Shown here one piece after another: positions 25,815 to 34,665 of a stretch of 64,000 bases of DNA. The notes below the pieces were generated by a model. The model was not told the DNA's origin, did not search any database, and was given only the letters and a program-made list of their open reading frames with translations. The position numbers and the translations under genes were made by a program. Location: the NCBI RefSeq assembly GCF_030177755.1, contig NZ_CP126539.1, positions 768,001-832,000 of the forward strand, in the 5' to 3' direction. The first letter of the stretch is position 1; each line of letters opens with the position of its first letter. The DNA comes from Devosia sp. RR2S18. GTDB lineage: Bacteria; Pseudomonadota; Alphaproteobacteria; Rhizobiales; Devosiaceae.

Positions 25815-26300
25815 TCATTTCATGGCCAACATAGGTAAGGCCGGGCCCCACTGCGTTTGCTGAGGTGGTCCAGAGGGCTCAAATCCTACCTTCTTGTAGA
25901 CGGCTATCACTCGAGCATTATCTGGATGCGGATCGGTTGCGATCACAGGTACGCACTCATCAAAAAGAGCCTGCATCCGCATCGCGATAAATGCTGCGCC
26001 ATGCCCAACCCCGACCATTTCAGGATCTCCGATGAACTGGTCGATGCCCCGGGCGCCCCTGGGCAGGTAAGCAAATGGGTGATCCTCCCACCCGTGGACT
26101 GTGTAGTCCTGCATGTACGCAAAGGGGCGACCGGTATTTAGAACAATCCAGCGTCTTACTCGAGGATCAGTCAAGTCCTTCTCGTCGTACGGTTCCCGGT
26201 GCCACCATTGACGGACATGCGCGTTCGATTGCCATCTTGCCAACATACCAAGGTCATCCGGCGTCACCTTGCGGAAACTGTATTGATCGGCGGCTGTCAT
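25815..26300 (-). CDS. GNAT acetyltransferase, aminoglycoside 6'-N-acetyltransferase-like
   Basis: A 161-residue GNAT protein. The N-terminal FRKVTPDDLGMLARWQSNAH, then VRQWWHR, and the later GIDQFIGDPEMVGVGHGAAF and NARVIAVYKKVGFEP, follow the AAC(6')/siderophore-biosynthesis acetyltransferase layout. GVGHGAA is the acetyl-CoA loop. Members acetylate aminoglycosides, but chromosomal homologues often have other amine substrates, so resistance is not claimed. No mobile element is directly attached. Confidence 0.82.
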   Translation of the reverse strand: MTAADQYSFRKVTPDDLGMLARWQSNAHVRQWWHREPYDEKDLTDPRVRRWIVLNTGRPFAYMQDYTVHGWEDHPFAYLPRGARGIDQFIGDPEMVGVGHGAAFIAMRMQALFDECVPVIATDPHPDNARVIAVYKKVGFEPSGPPQQTQWGPALPMLAMK

Positions 26301-26405
26301 GCGAACAGCTTAGCAAATCCGCCAGGCAGTCGGTATGGGCTTATAGAACCGCGAAGGCTTCAGGCGGGGGGCAACAGCCGAGATGGCCAACCGGGAACAC
26401 CGACC

Positions 26406-27431
26406 TTACACATTCGAGCGCTGCGAAGGCTGCATATCGCCTATCGCAACAAAGCGGCTATCGCGATCAAACACCCCGATGCATGCACGCGCGACAACAA
26501 GGGCAACTGCAAGGATCATGATGGGCAATATGATCAGTTTGGCAATGTAGGCGACCGCCAATCCAATTAGAAGCGCGAACAGCTCTTCGGACCGCTCAAG
26601 GAACGTGTCGATTGCGGTCAAAGAGCTTGTCACCTGACCGATAGCTTGAGTGCCAATAGTAACGGCTTGCCCTCCTAAGCCAGAGATAGCACCGCCCACG
26701 GCATCTCTCGCCGACCCCAAAGCGCTTGTTAGGTCCCCCCACAGAGTGCCCTGCTCTGCAGGTACGCTGGGCTTTAAGCCGTCCTTTGGCTCTGGAATCT
26801 CGGGCAGTTCGGTTGCTGCCTCCAACTCGCCTGTAAAACCGGAGAGGTCACGTCCGAGATTGGCGTCAGGAGGCAAATTCTGGCTACGCGATGCTGCGGC
26901 ATCCACATAGCTACCGCCCAACACGGACGCCAGCGCGTAAGTGCCAGGCAACGCCACCAGTCCCATTAGTCCAATCGCGATCATAACCGCCGAAACGCGG
27001 CGGAGGGCGCGGAGATAATGGCGTTGCACAGGCGGTAGGAACTGCATGGCAGCGGGAACGACCAAACCTATTCCCAACACAATCGCTGACAGGGAGGTCG
27101 CGATAGGCAACATCACGAAGAGGACGCCTGAGAATATGGCCAAGGCGAATAGGAGGTTTGCCATCCTTTCGACGGTGTCAATCACTGGTGTGATGACTTG
27201 GCCCGGACTAGCTTCCAATCCGATCACCCCTATCCCGCCACTTAGATCTGCATCAGCAGGGACTGCCAGCACTCCTTTCAACACACGCAGTGACGTGTAA
27301 GACACCGCCATGGCAGCTGCGACATCCCGGTTGTACTGGACTCCCCTCTCGAGCAGCGGGTTCGCGTAGGGTTGGAAGGCAAGTATCAACGACAGCGCGA
27401 TCGCTAGGGACAGGAGTAATTTTCTCAGCAC
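26406..27431 (-). CDS. Integral membrane protein of unknown function
   Basis: A 341-residue protein. A signal-anchor helix (about 4-20) is followed by four further hydrophobic stretches up to about residue 180. A polar Pro/Glu/Gly-rich region (about 185-265) includes LPEIPEPKDGLKPS and Gly/Ala-rich repeats, and a last pair of helices covers about 290-320. The central loop could be periplasmic and flexible. No enzymatic motif is seen and the family is not recognised. Codon and amino-acid use look normal for a real gene. The 305 bp beyond its start, to 27736, contains no other gene. Confidence 0.7.
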   Translation of the reverse strand: MLRKLLLSLAIALSLILAFQPYANPLLERGVQYNRDVAAAMAVSYTSLRVLKGVLAVPADADLSGGIGVIGLEASPGQVITPVIDTVERMANLLFALAIFSGVLFVMLPIATSLSAIVLGIGLVVPAAMQFLPPVQRHYLRALRRVSAVMIAIGLMGLVALPGTYALASVLGGSYVDAAASRSQNLPPDANLGRDLSGFTGELEAATELPEIPEPKDGLKPSVPAEQGTLWGDLTSALGSARDAVGGAISGLGGQAVTIGTQAIGQVTSSLTAIDTFLERSEELFALLIGLAVAYIAKLIILPIMILAVALVVARACIGVFDRDSRFVAIGDMQPSQRSNV

Positions 27432-27960
27432 GGCAACCCCAACGTCACAGAAGGCGGGCGGCGTGGATAGGTCGCTTCCGCTATTCTCGTAAACCGCAGC
27501 CTTGCCACGGTCTCGCGTCAGATTCCTGGCCGCCTAACCAAAGTCAACTGATGCGACGCACTGCAAGTGGCTAATCCGAGGGTTCGATTGAGCCACAACA
27601 GGGGGAACCGCACACTCCCTCGATACCGGGCTGTTCTGGAGTTTCCGAACTGCCCGCCCTCGGGTAAGTTGGGGCCAGAAGCAGACGATCTCCGTTCGCA
27701 GTCGGAGTACCTCTCCCCCTCAACTATCTGGGTCTCATGACAATCATCATTCGCGATGCTGCCGAAGAGGAGATTCCCGCGATCTTTGAGGTTCGTACGA
27801 GCGTGCGGGAGAACCATCTATCGGTCGAACAGATGGCGAAGTTGGGCATCACGAACGAGACGATCCGCCAGGCTCTCCGCAAGGAGCCTTGCATCTGGGT
27901 CTGAATAGCCCCTAGATTTGTAGACGCCTTCTTCCCTAATTTTGAGGCAAGGAGGCCTAC

Positions 27961-28230
27961 ATGGGCAAAGGCAATTTCAGCGACGAGTTCAAGCGGGACG
28001 CGGTGCGTCAGATCACCGAGCGGGGGTATCCCGTTTCGGAGGTGTCGCAGCGTCTGGGGGTGAGTGCTCATTCGCTCTACGAGTGGCGCAAGAAGTATGC
28101 ATCGGATGTTTCCAAGGGTGGGGATCAGGCCGATGAGATCCGGCAGCTTAAGCGAGAACTGGCGCGGGTCACTGAGGAGCGCGACATCCTAAAAAAAGCG
28201 GCCGCGTACTTCGCCAAGGATGCAAAGTGA
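27961..28230 (+). CDS. IS3-family transposase OrfA
   Basis: An 89-residue DNA-binding subunit. An N-terminal HTH (FSDEFKRDAVRQITERGYPV, then SEVSQRLGVSAHSLYEW) recognises the IS ends. The C-terminal leucine zipper DEIRQLKRELARVTEERDI mediates oligomerisation. A slippery A AAA AAA heptamer (28191-28197) in the correct phase lets ribosomes slip -1 into orfB, giving the OrfAB transposase. On its own OrfA usually represses transposition. Confidence 0.95.
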   Translation: MGKGNFSDEFKRDAVRQITERGYPVSEVSQRLGVSAHSLYEWRKKYASDVSKGGDQADEIRQLKRELARVTEERDILKKAAAYFAKDAK

Positions 28231-29087
28231 GGTACGCGTTTGTCGCCGAGCATCGCCAGCAGTTCTGTGTGCGCACCATGTGCCGGTGCCTTTCCATCCA
28301 TCCCAGCGGCTATTATGCGTGGCTCAAAAGCCCTTTGAGCAAAAGGGCGCGGGAAGACATTCGCCAGACCGAGCTGATCGAAGAGGCCTGGAAGCAGAGC
28401 GGCAAGGTTTATGGCTACCGCAAGCTGCATGACGACCTGCTGGACCAGGGCGAGACCAGTTGCGCCAATCGTGTTGCGCGCCTGGCCAGACTGGCCGGGA
28501 TCAAGGCTCAGATCGGCTACCGGCGCCGGCCTGGTGCCTATGGAGGCAAGCCATCTGTGGTGGTCGACAATACCCTGGCTCGTCAGTTCGACGTCGATGC
28601 GCCGGACACCGCCTGGGTGACCGACATCACCTATATCAAGACCATGGAGGGCTTTGCCTATCTGGCCGTGGTCATCGACCTGTTCTCGCGCCGCGTCGTC
28701 GGCTGGTCACTACAAAGCCGGCAGACCAGTGAGGTCGTCCTTCAGGCCCTGCACATGGCTGTCTGGCGCCGAAAGCCACAGAACACGGTGCTAGTCCATT
28801 CCGATCAGGGCTCCCAGTTCACCAGCATGGACTGGGCTAGCTTCCTGCGACACCACAATCTGGTTCACTCGATGAGCCGGCGCGGCAACTGCCATGACAA
28901 TGCTGTGGCCGAAAGCTTCTTCAACCTGCTCAAGCGCGAGAGGATCAGGCGTCGGACCTATCGGACACGGGACGAAGCCCGCCAAGATGTGTTCGATTAC
29001 ATTGAGATGTTCTACAACCCCACCCGAAAGCACGTCCGCAACGGCATGCTCTCACCCGTCGAGTTCGAACGGCGGCACCAAATCTAA
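28227..29087 (+). CDS. IS3-family transposase OrfB (DDE integrase domain)
   Basis: A 286-residue catalytic part. HTH_21 lies around 45-100. The DDE triad is in TDITYI, VHSDQGSQF and the late ESFFNLLKRE. The listed start is a GTG overlapping the orfA stop (GTGA), but the -1 frame is open from the slippery site onwards without a stop, so the working enzyme is most likely the OrfAB frameshift fusion. The frame is intact to the end. Confidence 0.95.
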   Translation: MRYAFVAEHRQQFCVRTMCRCLSIHPSGYYAWLKSPLSKRAREDIRQTELIEEAWKQSGKVYGYRKLHDDLLDQGETSCANRVARLARLAGIKAQIGYRRRPGAYGGKPSVVVDNTLARQFDVDAPDTAWVTDITYIKTMEGFAYLAVVIDLFSRRVVGWSLQSRQTSEVVLQALHMAVWRRKPQNTVLVHSDQGSQFTSMDWASFLRHHNLVHSMSRRGNCHDNAVAESFFNLLKRERIRRRTYRTRDEARQDVFDYIEMFYNPTRKHVRNGMLSPVEFERRHQI

Positions 29088-29396
29088 CCCCGAAGGTGTC
29101 TACAGAACACGGGGCTATTCAGTCGCCGTAAACGGAGACGATATAGTCGGCTTCTCAATGGCGGATGCCGCGGATGCCTGCGTGTTCGCTGCTTTCGTCC
29201 GGCCGCAATGGCAGGGGCAAGGCATCGGACGCCGTCTCATGGAACGAGCGGAAGCATTCCTGTTCGAGCGTCATTCGTCGATCTGGCTCCACACCGACGG
29301 CTCTTCGCGTGCTGCCAGCTTCTACGAACGGTTAGGATGGGAGCGAATGCCAGAAGTGGAGCAACGGGATGCCCGGTTTGAGAAGCGCGCTTGGCG

Positions 29397-29801
29397 CTAG
29401 GCGAGTGGCTCGGGCCAAGCGTGCTCCGGAATAAGCTCTCGCAGTGGACCAGACGTGGCAAGTCCAAGCACGATTTCTGCGTCCAGATTTTCTCCGTCGA
29501 TTTGCCGCATAAACTCGCGGCAGACACCACACGGTGGAAGTACGTGGAGTTCGCCCGTTTTGTCATTCTGCCAAACAGCCACGACCTTTCGTATCCGACA
29601 CTCCCCCGACGTTATCATCGCTGCAATTGCACTACGTTCGGCACATAGGCCCCAGCTTGCGGTATCAACGCAAACGCCCTCATAGATCTGTCCATTGCTT
29701 GATACGACTACCGCTCCCACATCGCCGTGCAGCCGACCGTCACCTGTATGATGGCGCCGAATTAATTTAGCGGCGCGGTTGATCAGTTCTTTGTTTTCCA
29801 T
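29397..29801 (-). CDS. cdd: Cytidine deaminase
   Basis: A 134-residue zinc enzyme deaminating cytidine or deoxycytidine to (deoxy)uridine for pyrimidine salvage. The zinc site is C53-A-E55 (GLCAERSA) plus C91 and C94 (PPCGVC), with E55 the proton shuttle. The first ligand is Cys, as in the tetrameric class. It is also close in size and layout to blasticidin S-type deaminases, so the substrate is not fully certain. It is convergent with the interrupted GNAT gene. Confidence 0.9.
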   Translation of the reverse strand: MENKELINRAAKLIRRHHTGDGRLHGDVGAVVVSSNGQIYEGVCVDTASWGLCAERSAIAAMITSGECRIRKVVAVWQNDKTGELHVLPPCGVCREFMRQIDGENLDAEIVLGLATSGPLRELIPEHAWPEPLA

Positions 29802-29997
29802 GCACTTAAAACTAGCATTGCTGCGACTTTTGCATAGGAACTTGCTGGTTCCATCATCAGCTTTGTTCGATTAGACGTCGAAGCCGATGCTCCCTCAAGC
29901 TTGCTGAGCCGCTTTGCCCCGCGGAGGTGGTCTGAGCGCGTGCACCGGGCGAGTGACTCAGCTACGGATGCGCTCGTCATCTCCAACAAGTGGTACC

Positions 29998-30666
29998 ATG
30001 GCTGAGACCGATCTCTATCTCCCACTCAAGACGTTCCTGGAGGGGCTGGGTTATTCGGTGAAGGGCGAGGTCAACGGCTGTGACCTCCTTGGCGTAAAAG
30101 AGGGTGATCCGCCCGTTCTCGTGGTGTGCGAAATGAAGTTGAGCTTCAACCTGGAGCTTGTTCTTCAAGGCGTCGACAGGGCAACCGCTTGCGATGAGGT
30201 CTGGCTGGCGGCCCGCTTGTCGAAAGCTGGCAAGGGACGGGAGCGTGATGCTCGGTATCGCAATCTTTGCAGGCGCTTGGGGTTCGGGCTGTTAGGTGTC
30301 TCCGCGGCTGCGTCGGTAGAGATTATCGTGGCTCCGTTCGCCCTCACTCCTCGGAGGGACTCGAAACGAAGATCCCGCCTGCTGGAGGAGCACCGCCGCC
30401 GCGTTGGTGACCCGCAAAAGGGTGGCGGCAGTCGCCAGCCGATCATGACAGCCTACCGGCAGGATTGTATCGCATGCGCCAGAGCAATGCTGACTGCGTC
30501 ACAAACACCGAAACAGCTAAAGGTGCTGGTGCCAAGAGCGCCCATGATCCTGAGGCGAAACGTCTATGGGTGGTTCGTGCGCGAGAGCAGGGGTGTCTAT
30601 GGTCTCACCAATCTCGGCCGATCCGCCGTCCAGAGTTACTCGCAGCAGGAGGAGCCATCTACGTGA
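29998..30666 (+). CDS. DUF2161 family putative PD-(D/E)XK nuclease-fold protein
   Basis: ATG 29998 gives 222 residues; an upstream frame extension is not conserved. The N-terminal part ETDLYLPLKTFLEGLGYSVKG, then GCDLLGV and VVCEMKLSF, shows the D...ExK pattern of the restriction-endonuclease-like core (here D48 region and E-M-K). A long basic middle region and a winged-helix-like C-terminus (RRNVYGWFVRESRGVYGLT) follow. Known members are uncharacterised; a role in DNA processing is inference. It is divergent from cdd with 196 bp between. Confidence 0.82.
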   Translation: MAETDLYLPLKTFLEGLGYSVKGEVNGCDLLGVKEGDPPVLVVCEMKLSFNLELVLQGVDRATACDEVWLAARLSKAGKGRERDARYRNLCRRLGFGLLGVSAAASVEIIVAPFALTPRRDSKRRSRLLEEHRRRVGDPQKGGGSRQPIMTAYRQDCIACARAMLTASQTPKQLKVLVPRAPMILRRNVYGWFVRESRGVYGLTNLGRSAVQSYSQQEEPST

Positions 30667-30733
30667 GCAGGCGACCTTACAGTTGCTTTTGTGATTTCAT
30701 GAGGATGGAAGTCGATCTCATTGGCACTACCGT

Positions 30734-30907
30734 TCATTCCAATGGGCCAGGACGAGCCAGACGCTCATTGATCAGGATATCACCCGCTTCCTGAGCGCTG
30801 ATACGAATGGTCGCTAACCGGCGTTTGCTGCTGGTGCCGTCATGGTTGAAGTTCGCAATCGTCCAATCGTTGCCGTCGAGCAGCTCTAGCATTCGCGGGC
30901 TGGCCAT
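30734..30907 (-). CDS. Possible small hypothetical protein (57 aa)
   Basis: ATG 30907 opens a frame with sensible composition: RMLELLDGNDWTIANFNHDG, then KRRLATIRISAQEAGDILIN. No family and no strong ribosome site are seen. The opposite strand frame here is Ser-rich and less likely. The remaining part of 30667-31009 holds nothing else recognisable. Confidence 0.35.
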   Translation of the reverse strand: MASPRMLELLDGNDWTIANFNHDGTSSKRRLATIRISAQEAGDILINERLARPGPLE

Positions 30908-31009
30908 CGAGATCAAAGCCAGCAGCGTGGGAGCACTTGATCAAGTCCGCAGGTCCTTGAACTTCTGCATCTCCTGCCCCAATTACCTTGTTGTCCAGAG
31001 GGAAGTACC

Positions 31010-31318
31010 ATGACGACTGATCGCGCCTACGCCCAGTACGACATCGAGAAGAAATCGCTGATCGTTGCCTATGTTCTCTGGTTCTTCCTGGGCTATGTCG
31101 GCGCGCATCGATTTTATCTGGGCAGGCCCGTTTCCGCTCTGGTCCTGCTTGCCCTGTCAGCGTCCATTCTCTTGCTGACCTTCGTTAGCTTTGGCTTTCT
31201 CAGCTTCCTGTGGTTCATCGTAGGGCTCTGGTGGCTGATCGATGCACTCCTGATCCCTGGGATGGCAGCAGGTCGAAACAGCAGGATCGCTGACCGGGTC
31301 CTTGGACGCAGCCGCTAG
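31010..31318 (+). CDS. TM2-domain membrane protein
   Basis: A 102-residue protein with a GAGGGAAG ribosome site before the ATG. After a polar N-terminus, two helices (about 18-38 and 43-85, the latter long) surround the TM2 signature VLWFFLGYVGAHRFYLGRP, followed by LWWLIDALLIPG. Small bacterial TM2 proteins have no established biochemical role. It stands alone between DUF2161 and the helicase gene. Confidence 0.9.
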   Translation: MTTDRAYAQYDIEKKSLIVAYVLWFFLGYVGAHRFYLGRPVSALVLLALSASILLLTFVSFGFLSFLWFIVGLWWLIDALLIPGMAAGRNSRIADRVLGRSR

Positions 31319-31470
31319 GCGCAACGTTCCTGCTTACGAGCTGCCACGATCTCCGCCGCTGTTGGGAACGTGTCGCGCATTGTAGCCCTGGAGCGTAAAT
31401 CGCCAGCATAAAGGTTGCGAACAAAACGAGAATACGGTTCCTTGCTCCTCGTGCTGGGAGCTTTCGATTC

Positions 31471-33543
31471 GTGCCGTTCGACACCACCTATCTTGAGACG
31501 CTTAATCCCGAGCAGCGCCGCGCGGTAGAGCACGGCGTAGGTCCCGCCAAGGCCTCACCGCTACTCGTGATTGCCGGAGCCGGCTCTGGCAAGACCAACA
31601 CCTTGGCCCATCGTGTGGCGCATCTGGTGGTGAATGGCGCCGATCCCCGGCGCGTTCTGCTGCTTACTTTTTCCCGCCGCGCTGCCGCAGAAATGAGCCG
31701 TCGCGTTGAACGCATCCTTGCCAGTGTGGTGGGGAGCAACGGCTCTGGCGCTGGTACAGATGCGCTCGCCTGGGCGGGCACCTTTCACGGGATTGGCTCA
31801 CGTCTACTTCGTGAGCATGCGCAGCACATCGGATTGGATCCGGCCTTCACCATTCATGATCGGGATGACTCCGCGGACCTCATGAACTTGGTGCGTCATG
31901 AGCTGGGTCTCAGCCAGGCCAAGAGCCGGTTTCCCGCCAAGGGAACGTGTCTCGCCATCTATTCCCGCGTGGTGAACGCTCAAGCCGATCTTGAGCAGGT
32001 GCTCAGGACTGCCTTTCCGTGGTGCGCCATGTGGGCGGACGAACTCCGGGGGCTGTTTGCGGCCTATGTTGAAGCCAAGCAGCAGCAGAACGTTCTCGAC
32101 TACGATGATCTGCTGCTCTACTGGGCCGGCATGATGGTCGAGGCCACAATCGCGGCGTCTGTTTCGGAGCGCTTCGATCATGTTCTGGTGGACGAGTATC
32201 AGGACACCAACCAGGTGCAGGCGTCCATTCTTCTAGCCCTCCGCCCAGGAGGGCAGGGGCTGACCGTGGTGGGTGACGACGCCCAGTCCATCTACTCGTT
32301 TAGGGCGGCCACTGTTCGCAACATCCTGGACTTCCCAGCCGCCTTCTCGCCGCCCGCTGACATCATTACCCTCGACCGCAACTATCGGTCCACGCAGCCG
32401 ATCCTGGCTGCCGCTAATGGCGTGATCGAACTTGCATCCGAGCGCTTCACCAAAAATCTTTGGACCGCCCGCCAGTCGGCAGCCAAGCCGCGGCTTGTCA
32501 CCGTGCGCGATGAGGCGGATCAGGCAAAGTATGTGGTGGAGCAGGTCCTCGAAGCACGAGAGGGCGGTACCCAGCTCAAGCAGCAGGCAGTCCTGTTCCG
32601 CACCTCCAGCCATTCCGGTCCGCTCGAAATCGAGCTCACCCGGCGCAACATCCCATTCGTCAAGTTTGGCGGGCTCAAGTTCCTGGATGCCGCGCACATC
32701 AAGGATCTTCTAGCGATCCTGCGATGGGGGGAGAACCCGAGGGACCGAGTAGCTGGCTTCCGGGTTCTGCAACTGTTGGCAGGCATCGGGCCAATCAGTG
32801 CTGCCAGAGTGCTCGACGCCATGGAAACCGGGCCGGAGCCAATCTGGGCACTTGGGGAGGTGCCCTCGCCACCTCGGGTCGACGAAGGCTGGCAAGGCTT
32901 AGTGGAGCTGATCTCGCGCCTTGTTCGGAAAGACGCCGGATGGCCAGGGGAGCTCGGCTATGCCCGGCTTTGGTATGAGCCGCTGATGGAGCACCTCTAT
33001 GAAGACGCGCCAATCCGGCAGGCAGATATCCTGCAGCTTGAGCAGATCGCCGCGGGATATCCCAGCCGCGAGCGGTTCCTGACCGAACTCACCCTCGATC
33101 CGCCCGATGCCACAAGCGATCAGGCCGGCGTGCCGCTGCTCGACGAAGACTATTTGATCCTTTCCACTATCCATTCAGCCAAGGGGCAGGAATGGAAAGC
33201 GGTGCACGTGCTCAACGTCGTCGATGGCTGCATTCCGTCCGATCTAGGGACCGGCAGCACCGAGGAGCTCGAGGAAGAACGCCGCCTGCTCTATGTGGCG
33301 ATGACCAGAGCCAGGGACGATCTGCACCTGCTGGTGCCGCAGCGGTTCTATGTCACCCAGCAGACCAGGAACGGGGACCGGCACCTCTACGCCCAGCGAA
33401 CCCGCTTCATTCCGCGGTCGAGTCTCGGGCTTTATGAGGACATGCTCTGGCCGCCGGTAAAGCCCTACGAGGGGATAGGCCTCTCGCCCGCACCGGTGCC
33501 TACCGACCTCACCGCCCGCATGCGCAACATGTGGGCGAAGTAG
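31471..33543 (+). CDS. UvrD/PcrA-type ATP-dependent DNA helicase
   Basis: A 690-residue superfamily 1A helicase moving 3' to 5' on single-stranded DNA. Q-motif region LNPEQRRAVEHG, Walker A IAGAGSGKTNT (34-44), motif II VLVDEYQDTN, motif III VVGDDAQSIYSFR, motif V STIHSAKGQEW and motif VI RRLLYVAMTRARDDLHLL are all present. It starts at GTG 31471. It lies 10 bp upstream of dinB and is probably co-transcribed, placing it in repair or damage tolerance. A true uvrD is usually longer at the C-terminus, so this may be an accessory paralogue. Confidence 0.95.
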   Translation: MPFDTTYLETLNPEQRRAVEHGVGPAKASPLLVIAGAGSGKTNTLAHRVAHLVVNGADPRRVLLLTFSRRAAAEMSRRVERILASVVGSNGSGAGTDALAWAGTFHGIGSRLLREHAQHIGLDPAFTIHDRDDSADLMNLVRHELGLSQAKSRFPAKGTCLAIYSRVVNAQADLEQVLRTAFPWCAMWADELRGLFAAYVEAKQQQNVLDYDDLLLYWAGMMVEATIAASVSERFDHVLVDEYQDTNQVQASILLALRPGGQGLTVVGDDAQSIYSFRAATVRNILDFPAAFSPPADIITLDRNYRSTQPILAAANGVIELASERFTKNLWTARQSAAKPRLVTVRDEADQAKYVVEQVLEAREGGTQLKQQAVLFRTSSHSGPLEIELTRRNIPFVKFGGLKFLDAAHIKDLLAILRWGENPRDRVAGFRVLQLLAGIGPISAARVLDAMETGPEPIWALGEVPSPPRVDEGWQGLVELISRLVRKDAGWPGELGYARLWYEPLMEHLYEDAPIRQADILQLEQIAAGYPSRERFLTELTLDPPDATSDQAGVPLLDEDYLILSTIHSAKGQEWKAVHVLNVVDGCIPSDLGTGSTEELEEERRLLYVAMTRARDDLHLLVPQRFYVTQQTRNGDRHLYAQRTRFIPRSSLGLYEDMLWPPVKPYEGIGLSPAPVPTDLTARMRNMWAK

Positions 33544-33553
33544 GCAGCCCAGC

Positions 33554-34624
33554 ATGCGCAAGATCATTCACATCGATATGGATGCGTTCTATGCCTCGGT
33601 CGAGCAACGCGACAATCCCGAGCTACGGGGCAGGCCAGTAGCAGTTGGGCACGGTGCGGCACGAGGTGTAGTCGCGGCAGCGAGCTATGAGGCGCGGACG
33701 TTTGGTGTCCACTCCGCCATGGCATCGGTCACAGCCATGCGGAAGTGTCCCGAGCTGGTGTTCGTGCCACCACGCTTTGACGTCTATCGGTCCATTTCAG
33801 CGCAGATCCGAGAGATTTTCGCCGAGCATACCCCGCTGATCGAACCGTTGTCGCTGGATGAAGCCTATCTGGACGTGACGGAAAACCTGCAGGAGATTCC
33901 GCTGGCCACCGACATCGCTAACGCGATCAGAGCCAGGATTAAGCAGGTCACCGGACTCAATTCATCGGCCGGTGTCAGCTACAACAAGTTCTTGGCGAAG
34001 ATGGCATCAGGGCACCGCAAGCCGAACAACTTCTTTGTCATCCCTCCGGAGCGCGGTGCCGCCTTTGTTGCGAGCCTGCCGATCGAGAAGTTCCATGGAG
34101 TGGGCCCCGCGACGGCTGCCAAGATGCACCGCATGGCTATCACCAATGGTGCTGACCTCGCGGCACTCACCATGGAGGAGATGGTGGTCCGGTTTGGGCG
34201 GTCTGCCGAATACTGGTTCGATCTGTCCCGGGGCATCGACCATCGGGAAGTCAAACCCAACCGAGAGCGGAAGTCGGTCGGTGCCGAGGACACCTTCCGC
34301 GAAGATATCTCCACGATTGAAGCGGCGCGAGAGCTTACCCGGCCGCTGATCGATAAGGTCTGGAACGTGTGTGAGAAGCGAGACCTCTATGGGCGGACGG
34401 TCACCCTGAAGGTCAAGTATGCCGACTTTCAGCAGATCACCCGAGCTCGCTCCTCTGCATCGTGCATCACCAAAAAGGAGGAAGTGGCGGATATAGTGGA
34501 GGTGCTCCTCGGGCAGACCTTTCCGCCTCCGAAGCCAGTGCGCCTTCTGGGGATCACCGCATCCGGGTTCTCTCAGCCGTCAGAGATACGGGGACAGCAG
34601 TTGATCTTGCCGATCACGGTTTGA
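33554..34624 (+). CDS. dinB: DNA polymerase IV (Y family)
   Basis: A 356-residue translesion polymerase. Catalytic acidic residues are in HIDMDAFYASVEQ (D8) and LSLDEAYLDV (D and E near 103-104), with the YxxR-type segment SYEARTFGVHSAM. The little-finger domain follows (about 240-340). The C-terminal end QQLILPI resembles a beta-clamp-binding motif. The polymerase copies damaged DNA with low fidelity. Linkage to a helicase gene supports a damage-tolerance pair. No LexA box was identified upstream. Confidence 0.96.
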   Translation: MRKIIHIDMDAFYASVEQRDNPELRGRPVAVGHGAARGVVAAASYEARTFGVHSAMASVTAMRKCPELVFVPPRFDVYRSISAQIREIFAEHTPLIEPLSLDEAYLDVTENLQEIPLATDIANAIRARIKQVTGLNSSAGVSYNKFLAKMASGHRKPNNFFVIPPERGAAFVASLPIEKFHGVGPATAAKMHRMAITNGADLAALTMEEMVVRFGRSAEYWFDLSRGIDHREVKPNRERKSVGAEDTFREDISTIEAARELTRPLIDKVWNVCEKRDLYGRTVTLKVKYADFQQITRARSSASCITKKEEVADIVEVLLGQTFPPPKPVRLLGITASGFSQPSEIRGQQLILPITV

Positions 34625-34665
34625 GGCATCCAGGGGTGCGACGTCACGATGCTGTTGCGCGTGGA

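Larger units (their letters stand above)
27902..29121 (+). mobile_element. Complete IS3-family insertion sequence (1220 bp)
   Basis: The ends are imperfect inverted repeats: TGAATAGCCCC...TGTAGACGCCTTC on the left and its counterpart TGAATAGCCCC...TGTAGACACCTTC read from the right. A 3-bp target duplication, GTC, flanks both ends (27899-27901, 29122-29124). It carries orfA and orfB with a slippery A7 stretch for a fused transposase. All parts are intact, so the element should be capable of moving. Confidence 0.95.
27737..29400 (+). pseudogene. GNAT acetyltransferase gene split by an IS3-family element
   Basis: The 5' part (27737-27901) encodes MTIIIRDAAEEEIPAIFEVR, then a helix ending in KEPCIWV. 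The 3' part (29122 or 29125-29400) continues AVNGDDIVGFSMADAADAC, then the acetyl-CoA loop VRPQWQGQGIGRRLM and the C-terminal SFYERLGWERMPE. Removing the IS and one copy of the GTC target duplication restores one in-frame GNAT protein of about 147 residues. The insertion is therefore clean and probably recent. The gene ends at a CTAG shared with the convergent cytidine deaminase gene. Confidence 0.9.
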
